From Zoroaster sp. YZ-2022 (Eukaryota > Echinodermata > Asteroidea > Forcipulatida > Zoroasteridae), in NCBI GenBank assembly GCA_029582265.1, contig CM055817.1, positions 31,539,097-31,603,096 on the forward strand: a stretch of DNA of 64,000 bases, read 5' to 3'. A program made the position numbers and the translations under genes. This document shows positions 11,261 to 22,151 of this stretch, in pieces. Each line of letters starts with the position of its first letter. The first letter of the stretch is position 1. The notes beneath the pieces were generated by a model. It did not search any database. It saw only the letters and a list, made by a program, of their open reading frames with translations, and was not told the DNA's origin.

Positions 11261-12245
11261 CCCCCAAAGTCACCAAAGAATCCTTGCCGACGTCATAAGC
11301 TGTCAGTCATACGGTACCTACCTTGAATAAGGAGCGAAGAGTCCACAGGAGGACCCGGACCAGCCGCGTTTACAAGACATACAAACTTATTGGCAGAAAA
11401 CGGACATAATCAGCCATAATGGTGGAGGGTCTCCTAGGGAATATTTAATAAACTAAGGTTTTGTTTATCATTAACTATTTTATATTTAGGATAATAAAGT
11501 ACACTGTTCAATCATTCAAAACCTATCATTTTCAGTATCACCTGACTATTTAACATTTTGGAATGATCAGTGTGTACACATAATGTAATTCTCTCAAGAC
11601 GGCATCGAGTATTAGGTTACATTGTTCTACAAATACTTTGTAAATATAAACTTAATCAAATCATTTGTAAATATAAATTTATTAAAATGCTTTGTAAATA
11701 TAAATTTAATAAAATACCTTGTTTTGTTTAATAAACCTTGTTTTGTTTAATGAACATTTTTGTCCATGTCCCTTATTCAACGGACATTGTCATTCTTACA
11801 CTTAACCCATGACATACTTAATCAATAAACTTATTTTTAAAATTATACTTTGGGACCTATTAATGATAAACATTGACGAAAAATTACGTAAGAAGCAAAC
11901 GCACAGAAGAGATTAACGTTATGAGTGACTTGATGACAATCGGCCAAGATGATGAAAATGGTGACACAAATTAGGCTTACGTTAGGATAATTATTGATGA
12001 AAATCATAGAGGCCAATATGAGGTAGTCTTTATAGACTTTGTGCTGGGTACTGACATATTTTATATTCTATATCCCCTTACCCATGCACTTACTATTACT
12101 GACGTTATTAAAAGGCAGATGCCCGAGTCTGCAAACAATCACCATAGATGATAACACCACTAACAACTTAATGCAGTGTTCATATTTTATGTAACGTAAT
12201 AGGCTGCGACGATCGTAGGTCAAGGTAACGGCTTTCATTTAATAA
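11261..12245. other. Non-coding, AT-rich, with a short tandem repeat
   Basis: The only structure seen is at 11,631-11,757: three copies of ctttgtaaatataaatttaa followed by two of ccttgttttgtttaataaa. No gene was recognised on either strand. Confidence 0.55.
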
Positions 12246-12248
12246 TGA

Positions 12249-12304
<56 letters not shown>
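12246..12304. repeat. (GAC)n microsatellite at the LINE 3' end
   Basis: About nineteen GAC/GAT triplets directly follow the conserved LINE 3' tail. In sense orientation this is a (GTC)n terminus. The homologous LINE at 25.09 kb ends in (GTT)n, and the SINEs ending in a related tail carry (ATT)n. Confidence 0.95.
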
Positions 12305-12305
<1 letters not shown>

Positions 12306-12434
12306 TGATGATGGTGATTTGTAGCGCGCACATATCCACCCTGCTGGGCGCTCAAGGCGCAGAAAACAAAGAAAAAACATGAATACAATGATAGAGAAAA
12401 ATTATCTACTGAGATACATGTACCTACAATGGAA

Positions 12435-13740
12435 TTACAAATATACATCATCTTTGAATAATTGTGACATAAGATGAGTTTTAAGCATCGACTTAAATCT
12501 AGTTATACTATGACAAGGTTTGAGTTTAGTTGGAAGATGATTCCAGAGTCTCAGAGCCGCGACAGAAAAAGACCTATCACCCCAGTTCCGTTTTGAAGTT
12601 GGGTCCTTTAGGAGTGACATGTTGCTGGAGCGCAAATTGCGTGATGGAGTGTAGACTTTAAGCAGTTCAGAAATATAAATTGGAGCAATGCTATTAAAAG
12701 ATTTGTGAACAATTAGCATAAGTTTAAATACAATTTTCTGTGAAACAGGAAGCCAGTGCAGTTATATTAAGATTGGCGTGATATGGCAGGACTTTCTGGA
12801 CAAAGTCACAACACGAGCTGCTGTGTTTTGTATGTGCTGAAGACGAGATATTTGATTCTGCGGGAGACAGTTTTTTACTGTAAAGGAGAGCATTCCCGTT
12901 ATCGAGCCGTGATGTGACAAACGCATGTATAACTTGTTCAACAGCACTTTTATTCAAGTATTTCCTTATTCGGCTAATATTTCTGATATGAAATGATAGT
13001 ATGCGAACAATGTTGGAGATATGAGGTGTTCAAGTCATTGTCGAGTCAAATATAACAGCCACATTACGTGCTTGTGATGAGGGGATTTATCTGCGAGTCA
13101 CCAATTGTAATAAATGGAAGAGAAACTTTAGACAATTGCTGACGTGATCCAAATAGTACAAATTCTGTGTTTTCGTCGTTCAATTTCAAGAAGTTTTGCC
13201 TCATCCAACTTCGAATCTCTTGATTACATTTCTCCAGTGTTGTAATGCAGGAATCGGCAGGTTCTTGAGAAGATTTAAAAGTAATGTAAAGCTGCGTGTC
13301 ATCAGCGTAGACATGGTAATTTAAATTATTTAAAAGGTAATCTAAAAAGTAAATTAAATTATTTAAAAGGTAGGACCTACACCAATCCAGGGCTGTGTCA
13401 TGTATTCCAAGATGATATTGAAGGCGGGAGAGAAGGATTTTGTGATCGACATTGTCAAAAGCGGCGCTTCAGTCTAACAAACCTAATGCAGTAATTTTTT
13501 CCATCATCCATGGCAGATAAAATGTCATTGTTGACGCGGAGAACAGCAGTTTCAGTTCCATGAAATGGTTTGTAGGCTGACTGAAATGTGTCCGACAGGT
13601 TATTAGCACGAACATGGTCAGAGATCCGTGATGAAACAACTTGCTCGATTGTTTTTCCAAGGTACTTTAAATTCGCTACCGGTCGGTAATTTTTGAAAAC
13701 TTCCTTGTCCAAATTGGGTTTCTTCAGGAGTGGTTTAATA
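12435..13740 (-). pseudogene. LINE reverse transcriptase and C-terminal tail
   Basis: Segments in order: NYRPVANLKYLGKTIEQVV and TFQSAYKPFHGTETAV (RT fingers, 13,700-13,560), YADDTQLY (catalytic palm motif, near 13,300), a segment with GSRQQL-type residues, then the tail YISELLKVYTPSRNLRSS, GDRSFSVAALRLWNHLP and FKSMLKTHL (12,680-12,470). This tail is typical of CR1 and L2 elements. The RT would copy LINE RNA at a nicked target. Multiple frameshifts separate the blocks, and a short AT-rich duplication sits at 13,320-13,365. Confidence 0.88.
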
Positions 13741-13842
13741 TGAGCAACCTTCTAGCTGTCAGGGAAACAACCGGAAGAAAGAGATCTGTTTTCAATAATT
13801 GTGATATACTTAGCAAACATATCAATATTTTGTTATATTAGC

Positions 13843-14376
13843 GAAGTTTGTACTGGATCAAGTTCACATGGTTTTGATGGCGATTTCATGATGAGTTTCT
13901 TGATCTCCGTAACACTAGTAGGCTCAAACATAGACAGTCTACATTGTGGACAGTCTACATAGACCTCACTCCTCCAAATACTTTTGGGGAACTGCACCTC
14001 CTCTCCAAAGAGACAATTCTAAACCTCTTTTTTCAGAGGTCTTGTCCAAGAGGAAGAAAAAGCTCTCACCACCTTCTTACAAACAAGCTGTCAATTATAA
14101 TGTTGTGCCTCTCAGATCACCGTCTCCCCCGAAAAAGCTTTATAAACATCTGGAGACAGCCGAAGACCAACCCACCAATACTCATCCGCCAACTCTTTCA
14201 CAGTCTCTAGACGATTCATCTCAAATGTCAATAGACGGTCCTTCTGCTTGAGAAAGCGATAGTGAAGTTGGTACTGGATCAAGTTCACATGATTTTGATG
14301 GCGATTTCATGATGAGTTTCTTGATCTCCGTAACACTAGTACTAGTAGGCTCAAACATAGACAGTCTACATTGTGG
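13843..14376. repeat. ~108-bp direct repeats flanking a 313-bp insert inside the LINE
   Basis: Bases 13,843-13,950 and 14,264-14,376 are near-identical copies of the same LINE coding segment (minus strand EIKKLIMKSPSK, CELDPV). The 313 bases between are foreign to the LINE and begin with a repeat of cagtctacat, a microhomology at the junction. The right copy has one extra actagt unit. Confidence 0.8.
13946..14251 (+). CDS. Unidentified 101-codon frame in the LINE insert
   Basis: The frame fills the 313-bp insert between the two LINE duplicates and ends at a TGA at 14,249-14,251. It is rich in Ser, Pro and Lys (KKKLSPPSYKQAV, LRSPSPPKKLYKHLE, MSIDGPSA). That looks like a disordered C-terminus such as an ORF1 or gag tail, but I do not recognise the family. 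The start lies in duplicated LINE sequence, so the reading frame is a fragment and not a complete gene. Confidence 0.25.
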   Translation: MDSLHRPHSSKYFWGTAPPLQRDNSKPLFSEVLSKRKKKLSPPSYKQAVNYNVVPLRSPSPPKKLYKHLETAEDQPTNTHPPTLSQSLDDSSQMSIDGPSA

Positions 14377-14399
14377 ATCCTTGCGTGACGGTGTTTGTG

Positions 14400-15971
14400 A
14401 TAGAATGGCACGTACTGGGGAAAAAGAACGACGGATATTCTTCTTTCGTATGATGATGAGCAGCTTAGAGTGCTAGTAGCTGCATACATCGGTTTGATGA
14501 CATTAGTTGAAACAGGGTGGACCACGTGAAGGTTGTCATCTCCCACCCCGACGGATATTCTGAATTGTTGTGACAAAAAAGTTTGAAAATGCATTTGTGA
14601 GGTCCTGATCGGAGTGTGTAGATGGAAGCACTGGAGTTTTGGGTTAATGAAGCAGCCTTTCAACAATGTTAAAGATTTTTTTTTTCCTGATCACCAGAGC
14701 TCTCTTCCATAAGAGATGAGTAGTGAGTTGTTTTTGCCTGGTTAATCATGTTCTTCACAATATCACGTTGGTTACAGTATCCTTGCCGATGTACTCCAAG
14801 TTTCCCATTGTCACGCCATTTTCGTTCAAGTTGATGACGGATTTTCCTTGCAGCACGAATATTATCATTGAACCAGGGGGATTTAGATTGTAGTTTAACA
14901 GTTCGAGTTGTTTGCAGAGCATGATCATCCAAGATGTTACGGACAGTAGATTCAAATAGACTGACACAAGAATCCAGCTCACCATCTTCAAGGTTTACAT
15001 TTTCCAGTTGAGATTCAATATCATGACATAAATCTTTAATATTTACATTTTTCCAGTGGCGAGTAGTTACAGAAATGGTAGGTATGGGAGGTTTTTTAAG
15101 GTTCAAATTTACCATGATTGCATAATGATCAGATAAGCCAGGATGAATAGTTATATTCGAGATAAGATGTGAAGTATTTTCACGCGTTATCATGCTGTGA
15201 TGTGCTGTATAAGTCCATGAGCAGAGAGCAGATCTTTAAACTGATTTGCATAATTGTTTGAAATAATGTCCATATGAATGTTAAAATCGCCAGTTAAAAT
15301 AATGTCAGATGGGTGTAAGAGATAATCGACAATTAATTTTTCAAATTCCTGCAGAAAAATGGAGAAGTTTACATGTTTACCATCAACATCCCTTTCTGGT
15401 CGATAAATATTAACAAGGCGAACACATCTAGAGTTGCACGTTACCTCAGCATGCAGAGATTCAAATGTTAGGTAGTCAATGTTAACACTTTTCATACTGA
15501 CAGATAAACTGGACCTAAAGAGTAGTGCAACCCCTCCACCGGTCTTTGTCTGGGGATATGATGGAGAGAGTAGCCACCAGGAGTACACTCACGGGGTAGG
15601 AAGTCATCATCAGGTTTAAACCATGTCTCGGTTATGGCAACAAGATCCAAATTGTTTTGAAGTACAAAGTCAACAAATTCATCCGATTTGTTGCATATTG
15701 ATTGAGTATTCAAGACACAGAGCTGAAGTTTAGACTCATCGTGAACATTTGGAGTTGAAGTTATGCCAATGTTGCTTGTTGATGTGGTTGAGTTCACTGC
15801 TGGGGGTTGGTAAGGCTGGAGTGCTAATTGTGTAAGTCTGTCCATTCTACGGCGACCAGCTTTTTTACCTCTATGTTTGCGGCGGTATGTTTGGGGTTGA
15901 TTAGCAAGTATTCCAAGACAGTTCAATTGACTCAATGCTGAATAAGATAAAGCTACATCAGTACATGTCAC
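14400..15971 (-). pseudogene. LINE APE endonuclease and linker
   Basis: Minus-strand blocks: LCVLNTQSICNKSDEFVDF, ITETWFKPDDD, the GGG-ALLFRSSLSVS core and ILTGDFNIHMD of the endonuclease (about 15,760-15,250). Then come HPGLSDHYAIMV, the C-terminal SDH motif at about 15,140, and a linker (NMINQAKTTHYSSLMEE; FNIVERLLH; NAFSNFFV) that leads to RT. The enzyme nicks target DNA to prime reverse transcription. A frameshift near 15,550 splits the catalytic core, and a further stop breaks the linker. Confidence 0.88.
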
Positions 15972-15990
15972 ATTGCGAAGATTGAGTAGT

Positions 15991-16269
15991 TCATTGCGGC
16001 TGCATGAAATGGAGCTGAGTGGCGTTTGTGGGTGTGTTGATCAGTGTTTCAGGTCCAGGGTTTGGGTTTATGTCACCAGAAATTAAGAGTTCCAGGTGAA
16101 AGGTGGCAGATGAATTATCATAGTATGATATAGGACGTATCAAGAATTTAAGATGGCGGATTTGAGGTGAATAATCTGTAGATTGCATCTTGTAGCCATC
16201 TACTGATGAGTCATTGAGACACAATGGTCTGGATAGCAGGAGTAGAATAAACAGGATGTAGACCTCCAT
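15991..16269 (-). CDS. LINE leader peptide: hydrophobic N-terminus plus 2A-like motif
   Basis: The ATG at 16,269 starts MEVYILFILLLLSRPLC, a signal-peptide-like segment. The reading frame then reaches SATFHLELLISGDINPNPGP; the core GDINPNPGP is encoded at 16,051-16,077. It agrees with the 2A consensus at the D, I and NPGP positions but has Asn where Glu is most common. 2A peptides make the ribosome skip the Gly-Pro bond. Such motifs are known at the N-terminus of APE-type LINEs of sea urchin, lancelet and molluscs. The frame stops soon after, at 15,991; the downstream ORF continues in another frame. A homologous leader lies at 63,031-62,555. Confidence 0.7.
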   Translation of the reverse strand: MEVYILFILLLLSRPLCLNDSSVDGYKMQSTDYSPQIRHLKFLIRPISYYDNSSATFHLELLISGDINPNPGPETLINTPTNATQLHFMQPQ

Positions 16270-16630
16270 TGTCTGATCACAAAGTTGTTGATCCAAACAA
16301 AAGGCTTGTGGTCAAGCTACAGATTATAATCTCTAGCTACATGTTATAATCTAAATCAGAGTTGACTGCACAAATAACATGAAGATCCAAAATGTGTATA
16401 CACTCAACAGTAAAATTTTACTGCACAGACAGACAAAAAAACAACAGTTGTTCACTTATTATAAGAAAACAAATGTACCAATACTCACATAAAACGTCCA
16501 GTAGATTCGAGGTGTTATAAGAAATCCACTAGTATACAAAATGAAGACAAACTTGTAGCTACAAAACACTTATTTAGCACAAAAACTGGAGAGCTGTTAT
16601 GAGTGGCTGCTTGTAAGGCGCTCAGTCACA

Positions 16631-16925
16631 TATGACATTCTTATCATTCTTATTTTTATCATTCTTATCATTCTTATCATTCTTATCATTCTTATCATTC
16701 TTATCATTCTTATCATTCTTATCATTCTTATCATTCTTATCATTATCATTCTTATCATTCTTATCATTCTTGTCATTCTTGTTCTTCTTGTTATTAGGTG
16801 TTTGGGTACAACCCAAACACTTTTTGTTTTTATTCAAGTTTTTTTAAATATTATTAGATGGTTGTGTACAACCCAAACAGCTCTTGTTTTTGTTCGAGTT
16901 TTTTTATTCTTATTTTTCCCTCCCT
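16631..16925. repeat. 9-bp minisatellite (tcattctta)n and a two-copy 60-bp repeat
   Basis: About seventeen copies of tcattctta with small variants fill 16,631-16,795. Immediately after, a roughly 60-bp unit beginning gggtacaacccaaaca occurs twice (16,803-16,860 and 16,863-16,920). The minisatellite abuts the 5' end of the L2/CR1 LINE. Confidence 0.9.
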
Positions 16926-16984
16926 TCCGTTCTTGGGGAATTTACTCATTGAACGGATTAATGTATCAATTTGGAAATTGGCAC

Positions 16985-17449
16985 AAACATTGGTCTTAAT
17001 ATGTAGATTAATCTAAATCCTTATAAATCATAAAAAACATAATCATTTCCGGCTCTATGGACTAAAACAATGGAAAGTTGACAGGTCAATAACTCCCGAA
17101 CAAAACAATGTAAAGACTTTTAACTTTGTACAAACATTTTATTATGATATGTAGATTACCTAAAATTTTTAAAAATAAATAAAATGTACCCGTTCCGCTT
17201 TAATGGGCTAAAACAATGGAAATGTAAAAACCACCATAACTCCCGTACGGAGTGGCATTAGATACTTGTAATTATGTTATACAAATATTTGTCCCGATAT
17301 GCAGATATATCTAAAAATTATAAAATCCTTGGAAACTTAATCGGTTCTGCTGTTATGGGCTAAAACAATGGAAACTTCAAAGCCCAATAACTCCCGAACG
17401 AATGGATTTACAGACTTGCACTATGGAGCAAAAACATTAGTCTTGATAT
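16985..17449 (+). repeat. Tandem array of ~145-150-bp units, left part
   Basis: The anchor gggctaaaacaatggaaa recurs near 17,061, 17,205 and 17,357. Each anchor is followed by aactcccgaac, gacttg, gatatg-agatatatctaaa and an A-rich stretch. The array stops at 17,449 in the middle of a unit and resumes at 28,681 in the same register. Confidence 0.85.
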
Positions 17450-17580
17450 CAGTCCGGGAAAACTCCAAATACGGCAACGTTGCTATATACGGCAACCTTT
17501 GAGTTGGTGAATATGGCAACGTTTCATTATACGGCAACGTTAGGGTTGCCGTATACGGCAACTCTTTCATTCAAACTCAA
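17450..17580 (+). repeat. Left TIR (17,450-17,490) with subterminal atacggcaac repeats
   Basis: After the perfect 41-bp TIR, the decamer atacggcaac or close variants occurs about six times within 130 bases, including an inverted pair (gttgccgtatacggcaac). Clustered motifs just inside the ends are typical binding sites for a transposase or partner protein; that role is inferred. Confidence 0.75.
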
Positions 17581-18090
17581 AAAGGGAAACGAAATATGCA
17601 AAATTGGAATAGTGAAAATCATAAAAATATGTTCTTTGGTTACTTACCCTCATCAAAAAGTTATCTGTGCATTTTCTTGCAAATGACCGTTTAAAACCAA
17701 CAGTCTAGCCCATCCGACGATTAATGTGTGACTCCATTTTTGACGTGCAAGAACCCATCCTCAATCAAAATTATTATTTTACTCATGGCTTATGAAACAA
17801 AACTTTAAACATTGTTGTTGTTCACTACAATGTAATAATTAAAATTAAACAAATAACATTATTTATGTCAATATGAGTAAACGCCTTTTTTTTTATTGTA
17901 TTTTAAATGTATACTACATTAGAAATTATCGACGTATATCTTCGCGGGAAAAGCTCTGGAAGCGCGGGAAACTCAAATCGATGACAACATTTATACAAAC
18001 AAAACTCAATAAGTGGATAAAAAATAGTAGTAAAATAATATTTATTTTGGGCATTTATACATTCGTGATTAAAGTCGGCACCTTTTAACG
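17581..18090. other. AT-rich stretch inside the large element; no gene
   Basis: No coding segment is recognisable. It lies between the subterminal repeats and the first plus-strand exon and could hold its promoter, but no clear TATA box or initiator was singled out. Confidence 0.4.
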
Positions 18091-18960
18091 ATGTTAAATA
18101 GCCGTGAAAGTGAAAGTGAGAAAGGACGCCGAAAACACAAGACAATTACCAAGAAATACATTGAGAAACCTCATCATCGCCGTTCGTGTTACCACAAGCA
18201 TTGTTCTGGCCGTAAGTTTTTGTACCGTAGGGACTTAATAGGGTAGGCTATGTGATGGGGGCTGTCGGGTAGTAAAGCCAATTTTAGTATTAAAAATGGT
18301 ATATAGTTATAGTGATGATTAAACAGTTTTTACTTTTAAACCTTTAAAGTTACTCTTGGGTTTATGAAATATTGCCACTAAGGTTGTGCTGAGTGTGGAC
18401 ATTTTGTTTCGTTTATAAAATGTAATTCAATTGGTATCTCCATAAAGTCATGAAAATATTTAGTTATTTTGCCACGTAGGCTATATTATATGTTTTTGTT
18501 TTAACAATTAATTAACACAGGCAAGGAGCTTGAAATTCAGACGAAATGTAAAGTAACATTAAGCATTGAACCTTCATGGCGAAACGGCAAGTCTTGGACA
18601 TAGCACGGAAGCCCAAGTTAATGACGTGAGGCAAGAAACATCGGCTCTCCCAGATACTGAGAATGTGACTACGAGTTCAAGGGATGTCACTGACTTGACG
18701 GTCACACCCAAAAAGCTGCATCCGCCTGTCAGAGGCAGAACAATGCAGTTATAGCCAAACAACCACAAAATGGCGTGCCGTATATGCGGATCGGAGGCGG
18801 ACAAGTAATTTTGGCTTGGATGTGATTACAAGAATAGCAGAACCAAGCGACAGGACTGCAACTACTGGGTCCACCAAAACTGTGTTGGTTTGTACTTTGA
18901 ATACGAAAAAGATCTCCTCAATTTTCCCTTTCTACTGTTGTAAACACGGGGCAAAGAAGC
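18091..18960 (+). pseudogene. Multi-exon gene with a PHD-like Cys/His-rich module, broken
   Basis: Exon 1 (18,091-18,211) starts at ATG, encodes a basic segment ending CYHKHCSG, and ends in the strong donor C/GTAAGT. The next exon starts after ttaacacag at 18,521 in compatible phase but soon meets a stop, and the frame shifts. At 18,771-18,960 a Cys/His module is readable: CRICGSEAD, then WLGCDY, NYWVHQNCVGL and FYCCKHG. It has the order CxxC, WxxCD, HxxC, CxxH-like of PHD fingers. It is broken by a TAA after EADK and by one frameshift. PHD modules often accompany transposases; the role here is not known. Confidence 0.5.
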
Positions 18961-19229
18961 CAACTCCACAAGGAACAAGTAACACCAGGCCAGGAAGAAA
19001 GAGTAAGTATTTTATTTGTTTTCACTATTTTATTATATTTATGCGTAAACTTTACCGGTTAGTAGGCGACTTTACAACGCTACGTGATATCATCTGCTCC
19101 CGTTTGAGTTCGATTAAAACATTTTCATAAAATTATATCTGCGTTATTTTTCTCTCATTTACAATGTCATTGGTGTATAGCTCTTTGTACAAGTTGGCAG
19201 AATCGTCGTCTTGAAATAGATCAAGCAAT

Positions 19230-20480
19230 TTAAGTGTTTCCTCTTGATTTTGTTTTTATCGTCCAGTTTTTTATGTCATTATACGAGCTCTCATCACCTG
19301 TGGTGACGAAGACTGGTTTCAGATCAGCCGATGTACGTAATTCCTTGTAAGCACTATAATTCTCTAAGGCGGTATGGTAGAAATTTACAAAATCAGGATG
19401 CAACAATTTCCCATCGATTGATGTCAGTGGTTTTTCTGCATATGGTTCACTTATCATTCCGGACTGCCTGATTTCTTTTCTAACAGCTTGCACTTCAAAC
19501 TCTCTATTGAAAATGGACCCACTTTGCGGGGCGGGATCCTTAACATCAACTCTGTCGAAAACGGCTTTGCGATTTTCTTGCAACAACGAACTACATCGGC
19601 TTGACATCCTCCAGTTACTAACAGTTGGCACACCTGGAGGAAGACTGCTTTTCAGTGACCGATTCTCCCTCTCTGTTACGTAATCACCACCCTCACCTCA
19701 CAAGGGGTCACCTGATCTGGAGAATGCTTCAGTTTGCTCTACGTAGTCTTCTACGTCCTTTGGAGATTCAACCCTTACTTGCATATTTCTGTAAATAAGT
19801 CGATGATATATTGCATGTTTTCCGACATACATCACTGGTGCAGCCTTTTGCCTACCAGCTAGGGCGTAACGCGAGTTGTTCCGTCGTATTCCAGTTCTGT
19901 AACACTGCAATCCAAGGAAAAAGTGAAATACTAAATCATACATTATGTTGACATTAGGATTGACTACTTTAGTGTTTTTCCATGAGACAAAATCTTCAGC
20001 CGATGCTTCAAACTTGGCATTTTCCTTCTTGCACTCAGTTAGGTACACAAAGCATAGTTCTTGAGAAAAAGCTTTGTAAACAATGTCGAAAATCTGCCAT
20101 GTAACATGGTGGTTCCTACCTCTTTTGATACGAAAGCCTAAACAACCGGCAATATGCTCCATAAATATCACCCTCGTAAAAGAAAAGAATGCTCTTAAAA
20201 TGTTAAGTTCAATGTGTCCAGCGCCTGGGGTGAGGAGAATGTCATCTAGAAGTTTATTTTGCGTTGCGTTGTGATTGCCCGGATGTTTGATTGCACAATG
20301 AGCATCAAACGACGTTTTTGAGATGTCATATTCCTCCTTGCAGACCTCGCATATCCAAATATTTATGGATCAGAAGATCTACAATTCTATACGGAACTCC
20401 ATCAAACCCAATACGTATCCACATTCGGTTTTTCCCAACTCCTGCCTGCACTTTGATGTCTTTCACAACTTCTGTTATCG
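19230..20480 (-). pseudogene. Transposase-like protein, C-terminal part
   Basis: From high to low coordinates: DGVPYRIVDLLIHKYLD, then a C2H2-like finger (CEVCKEEYDISKTSFDAH with a following HPG), LLTPGAGHIELNILRAFF, EHIAGCLGFR, VFHFFLGLQCYRTGIRRNNS, a frameshift near 19,697, EGGDYVTERENRSLKSSLPP, and LLHPDFVNFYHTALENY. I recognise this order from uncharacterised, repeated proteins of cnidarian, fish and echinoderm genomes. I cannot name the superfamily (Academ-type or another large DNA transposon is possible). Only two or three frame breaks occur over 1.2 kb, so decay is moderate. The end at 19,230 is where the frame stops. Confidence 0.6.
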
Positions 20481-20499
20481 TTTGTTTGGAATTGGGATG

Positions 20500-21490
20500 G
20501 CTAGTTTTTCAGGGGGTGAGAACTTGGTACATCTCCATAAAGGCTGCTCCTGTCTGGCAAATTGTTGGAATTATGCCCGCAACCTGTGCACACCATGTTT
20601 GATTTTTGGTAAACTTTGCAGCACTTTGGACGAACACAATCTTGTACCTGTGCTGAAATGCTATAAAAAACATGGTCTTTCGGTTTACCGGTGATTTTGT
20701 AGTGACTTAAGATAGCATACACCTTTTTATCGCGACATGCAACAGCCGTGGACTTGGTACACTTTTTGCATATCTCACAACGCGCGAGATTTCGGTTTTC
20801 CTAACACAATGTGACTGACTTTCATAGTGAGCGGTCGTGTACAGCGAGAGTTCTAGTTTGATTTTGTCAGTGTGGAGTAATTTTTCTACGATTTTGATAT
20901 ACATAAAGACCCCAATTATTGACTATAAATATAGACACTGCTTGTGTTCACCAAAAGAAGTTTATTTACGGTTTTGCGACCTCCTTTTCTGTGGAAAAGA
21001 AACCAGATATTTTCGCGGAGTCGACGTTCATTTCTGACATTTCTACACGTGCTTGTATCCTCGCCGCCATCTTGGATTTTTCGGAACGGGACCGACGATA
21101 TGGAATTTTAACCGAGCGGTTAAGTAAGTAATAGTTATCTCTACGTTTAGCAATTACTACAATTTTATCAAAATTAATCTCTTTGCTTATATTACTGATG
21201 AGCCGAGACTGGCAGCTATGGCGATAAGGTCGGAATACTTCATCATTCAACTTTTTCTCGAACTCCGTGATAGACTTGCCTACATGCTCATTTTTGTTGA
21301 GCCATCTTGATGGCTTCAGCTCATCTCGTGATTGTATATTTTAAGTAGGTATTTTCTGTATGAACACCACATTGGTGATAACCCCCGCAGGGGTTGTTCC
21401 TCCTACCCGTACTCGACCGGTCTTGCCAATTCTTTGAGTATTGTCGGCAAACACATCCACGTCACCAGACGTGAAGCAGACATTGGGTTT
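20500..21490 (-). pseudogene. Transposase-like protein, middle part
   Basis: At 21,480-21,350 the minus strand reads SGDVDVFADNTQRIGKT and continues through one stop codon to NEHVGKSITEFEKKLNDEVF, SRLISNISKEINF and a basic stretch (VKIPYRRSRSEKSKMAARI), ending at 20,966. A second block at 20,722-20,501 carries a CxxxCC...CTGC pattern that could be a zinc ribbon. The Asp-Asn core (FADN) is similar in style to the catalytic-region motif of several eukaryotic DDE transposases, but I cannot assign it. Strand, order and spacing fit one gene with the blocks at 19.2-20.5 and 25.4-26.0 kb. Confidence 0.5.
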
Positions 21491-22151
21491 GTATTGTTAT
21501 GAAGCACATTTTTCTGAGTAACAAAATAATGGCTTGTTACCTAGAAATATCGTTGCGCCCACCTGAGACAAACTTGCGCCCATTGGCTGAAATGCCATAT
21601 GTAGCATACGTCACATATTTCGCCTTGTCAATATAAGCTTGGGCATTCTATTGTCTCGAGGAATTCTGTCATGGTGTGGCCTATCCGTGGGTCGTGAACT
21701 AATTCTGTGAGTATGTACAGGAGTTAGTATTTAGCGTGTTCATTAAAGATGGACTTCAACGAGAGCTCGTACACTAAATCGTCTCCTGAGTCTTGTTTAT
21801 GTTGTGTTTAGTTATTATTTCATTATCAGTACGATGGTTTTATTCCCCGTTATTTTGTTTAATTTTGATTGTAAAAAATAGCCCCCCTTCTTAGATTTCT
21901 GAGCGAGTGGTTTTTTCTCGCCGTTGGCTGCGCGCTTTCATGGTTCCCAGCAAAGGCCCATAGAAATACAATACGAAATGAACGGTGAAATACCAGCGGC
22001 CACGTAAACCAGCGTAAGTGTGACGTACTATCTGGGGCATAAATAAAGGAAGCCGTTTCTGTCTTTGTGTTTGGCAATGGGGATTTTACTTGCTCGAAGC
22101 TGATACACATGATTTTTTCCCCGTTTTGACGATTTTGTGTAAGACGGCATA
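21491..22151. other. Non-coding interval upstream of the THAP gene
   Basis: No coding block was recognised. It separates the middle part of the minus-strand gene from the plus-strand THAP gene and may be an intron of the former and the promoter of the latter. Confidence 0.35.

Larger units (their letters stand above)
12246..16630 (-). mobile_element. L2/CR1-type LINE, nearly full length
   Basis: On the minus strand the order is: a leader with hydrophobic N-terminus and 2A-like motif (16,269-15,991), APE endonuclease (about 15,770-15,200), linker, RT with YADDTQLY encoded near 13,292-13,315, C-terminal RT tail (12,957-12,435), then a conserved 3' hairpin-like tail (12,360-12,316) ending in a trinucleotide repeat. 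The 5' boundary is placed near 16,620-16,630. There the motif gcgctcagtcac is shared with the 5' side of the other 2A-bearing LINE at about 63,330. Frameshifts and one duplication with an insertion make it inactive. Related pieces lie at 3.6-4.4, 24.3-25.1 and 62.6-63.3 kb. Confidence 0.9.

Noticed and set aside
12239..12451. Ser- or Arg-rich frames over (GAC)n
   Set aside because: Triplet microsatellite at the LINE 3' end read in different frames.
16631..16795. CRISPR-like array
   Set aside because: Units are 9 bp with no spacers, and the genome is eukaryotic; it is a minisatellite.
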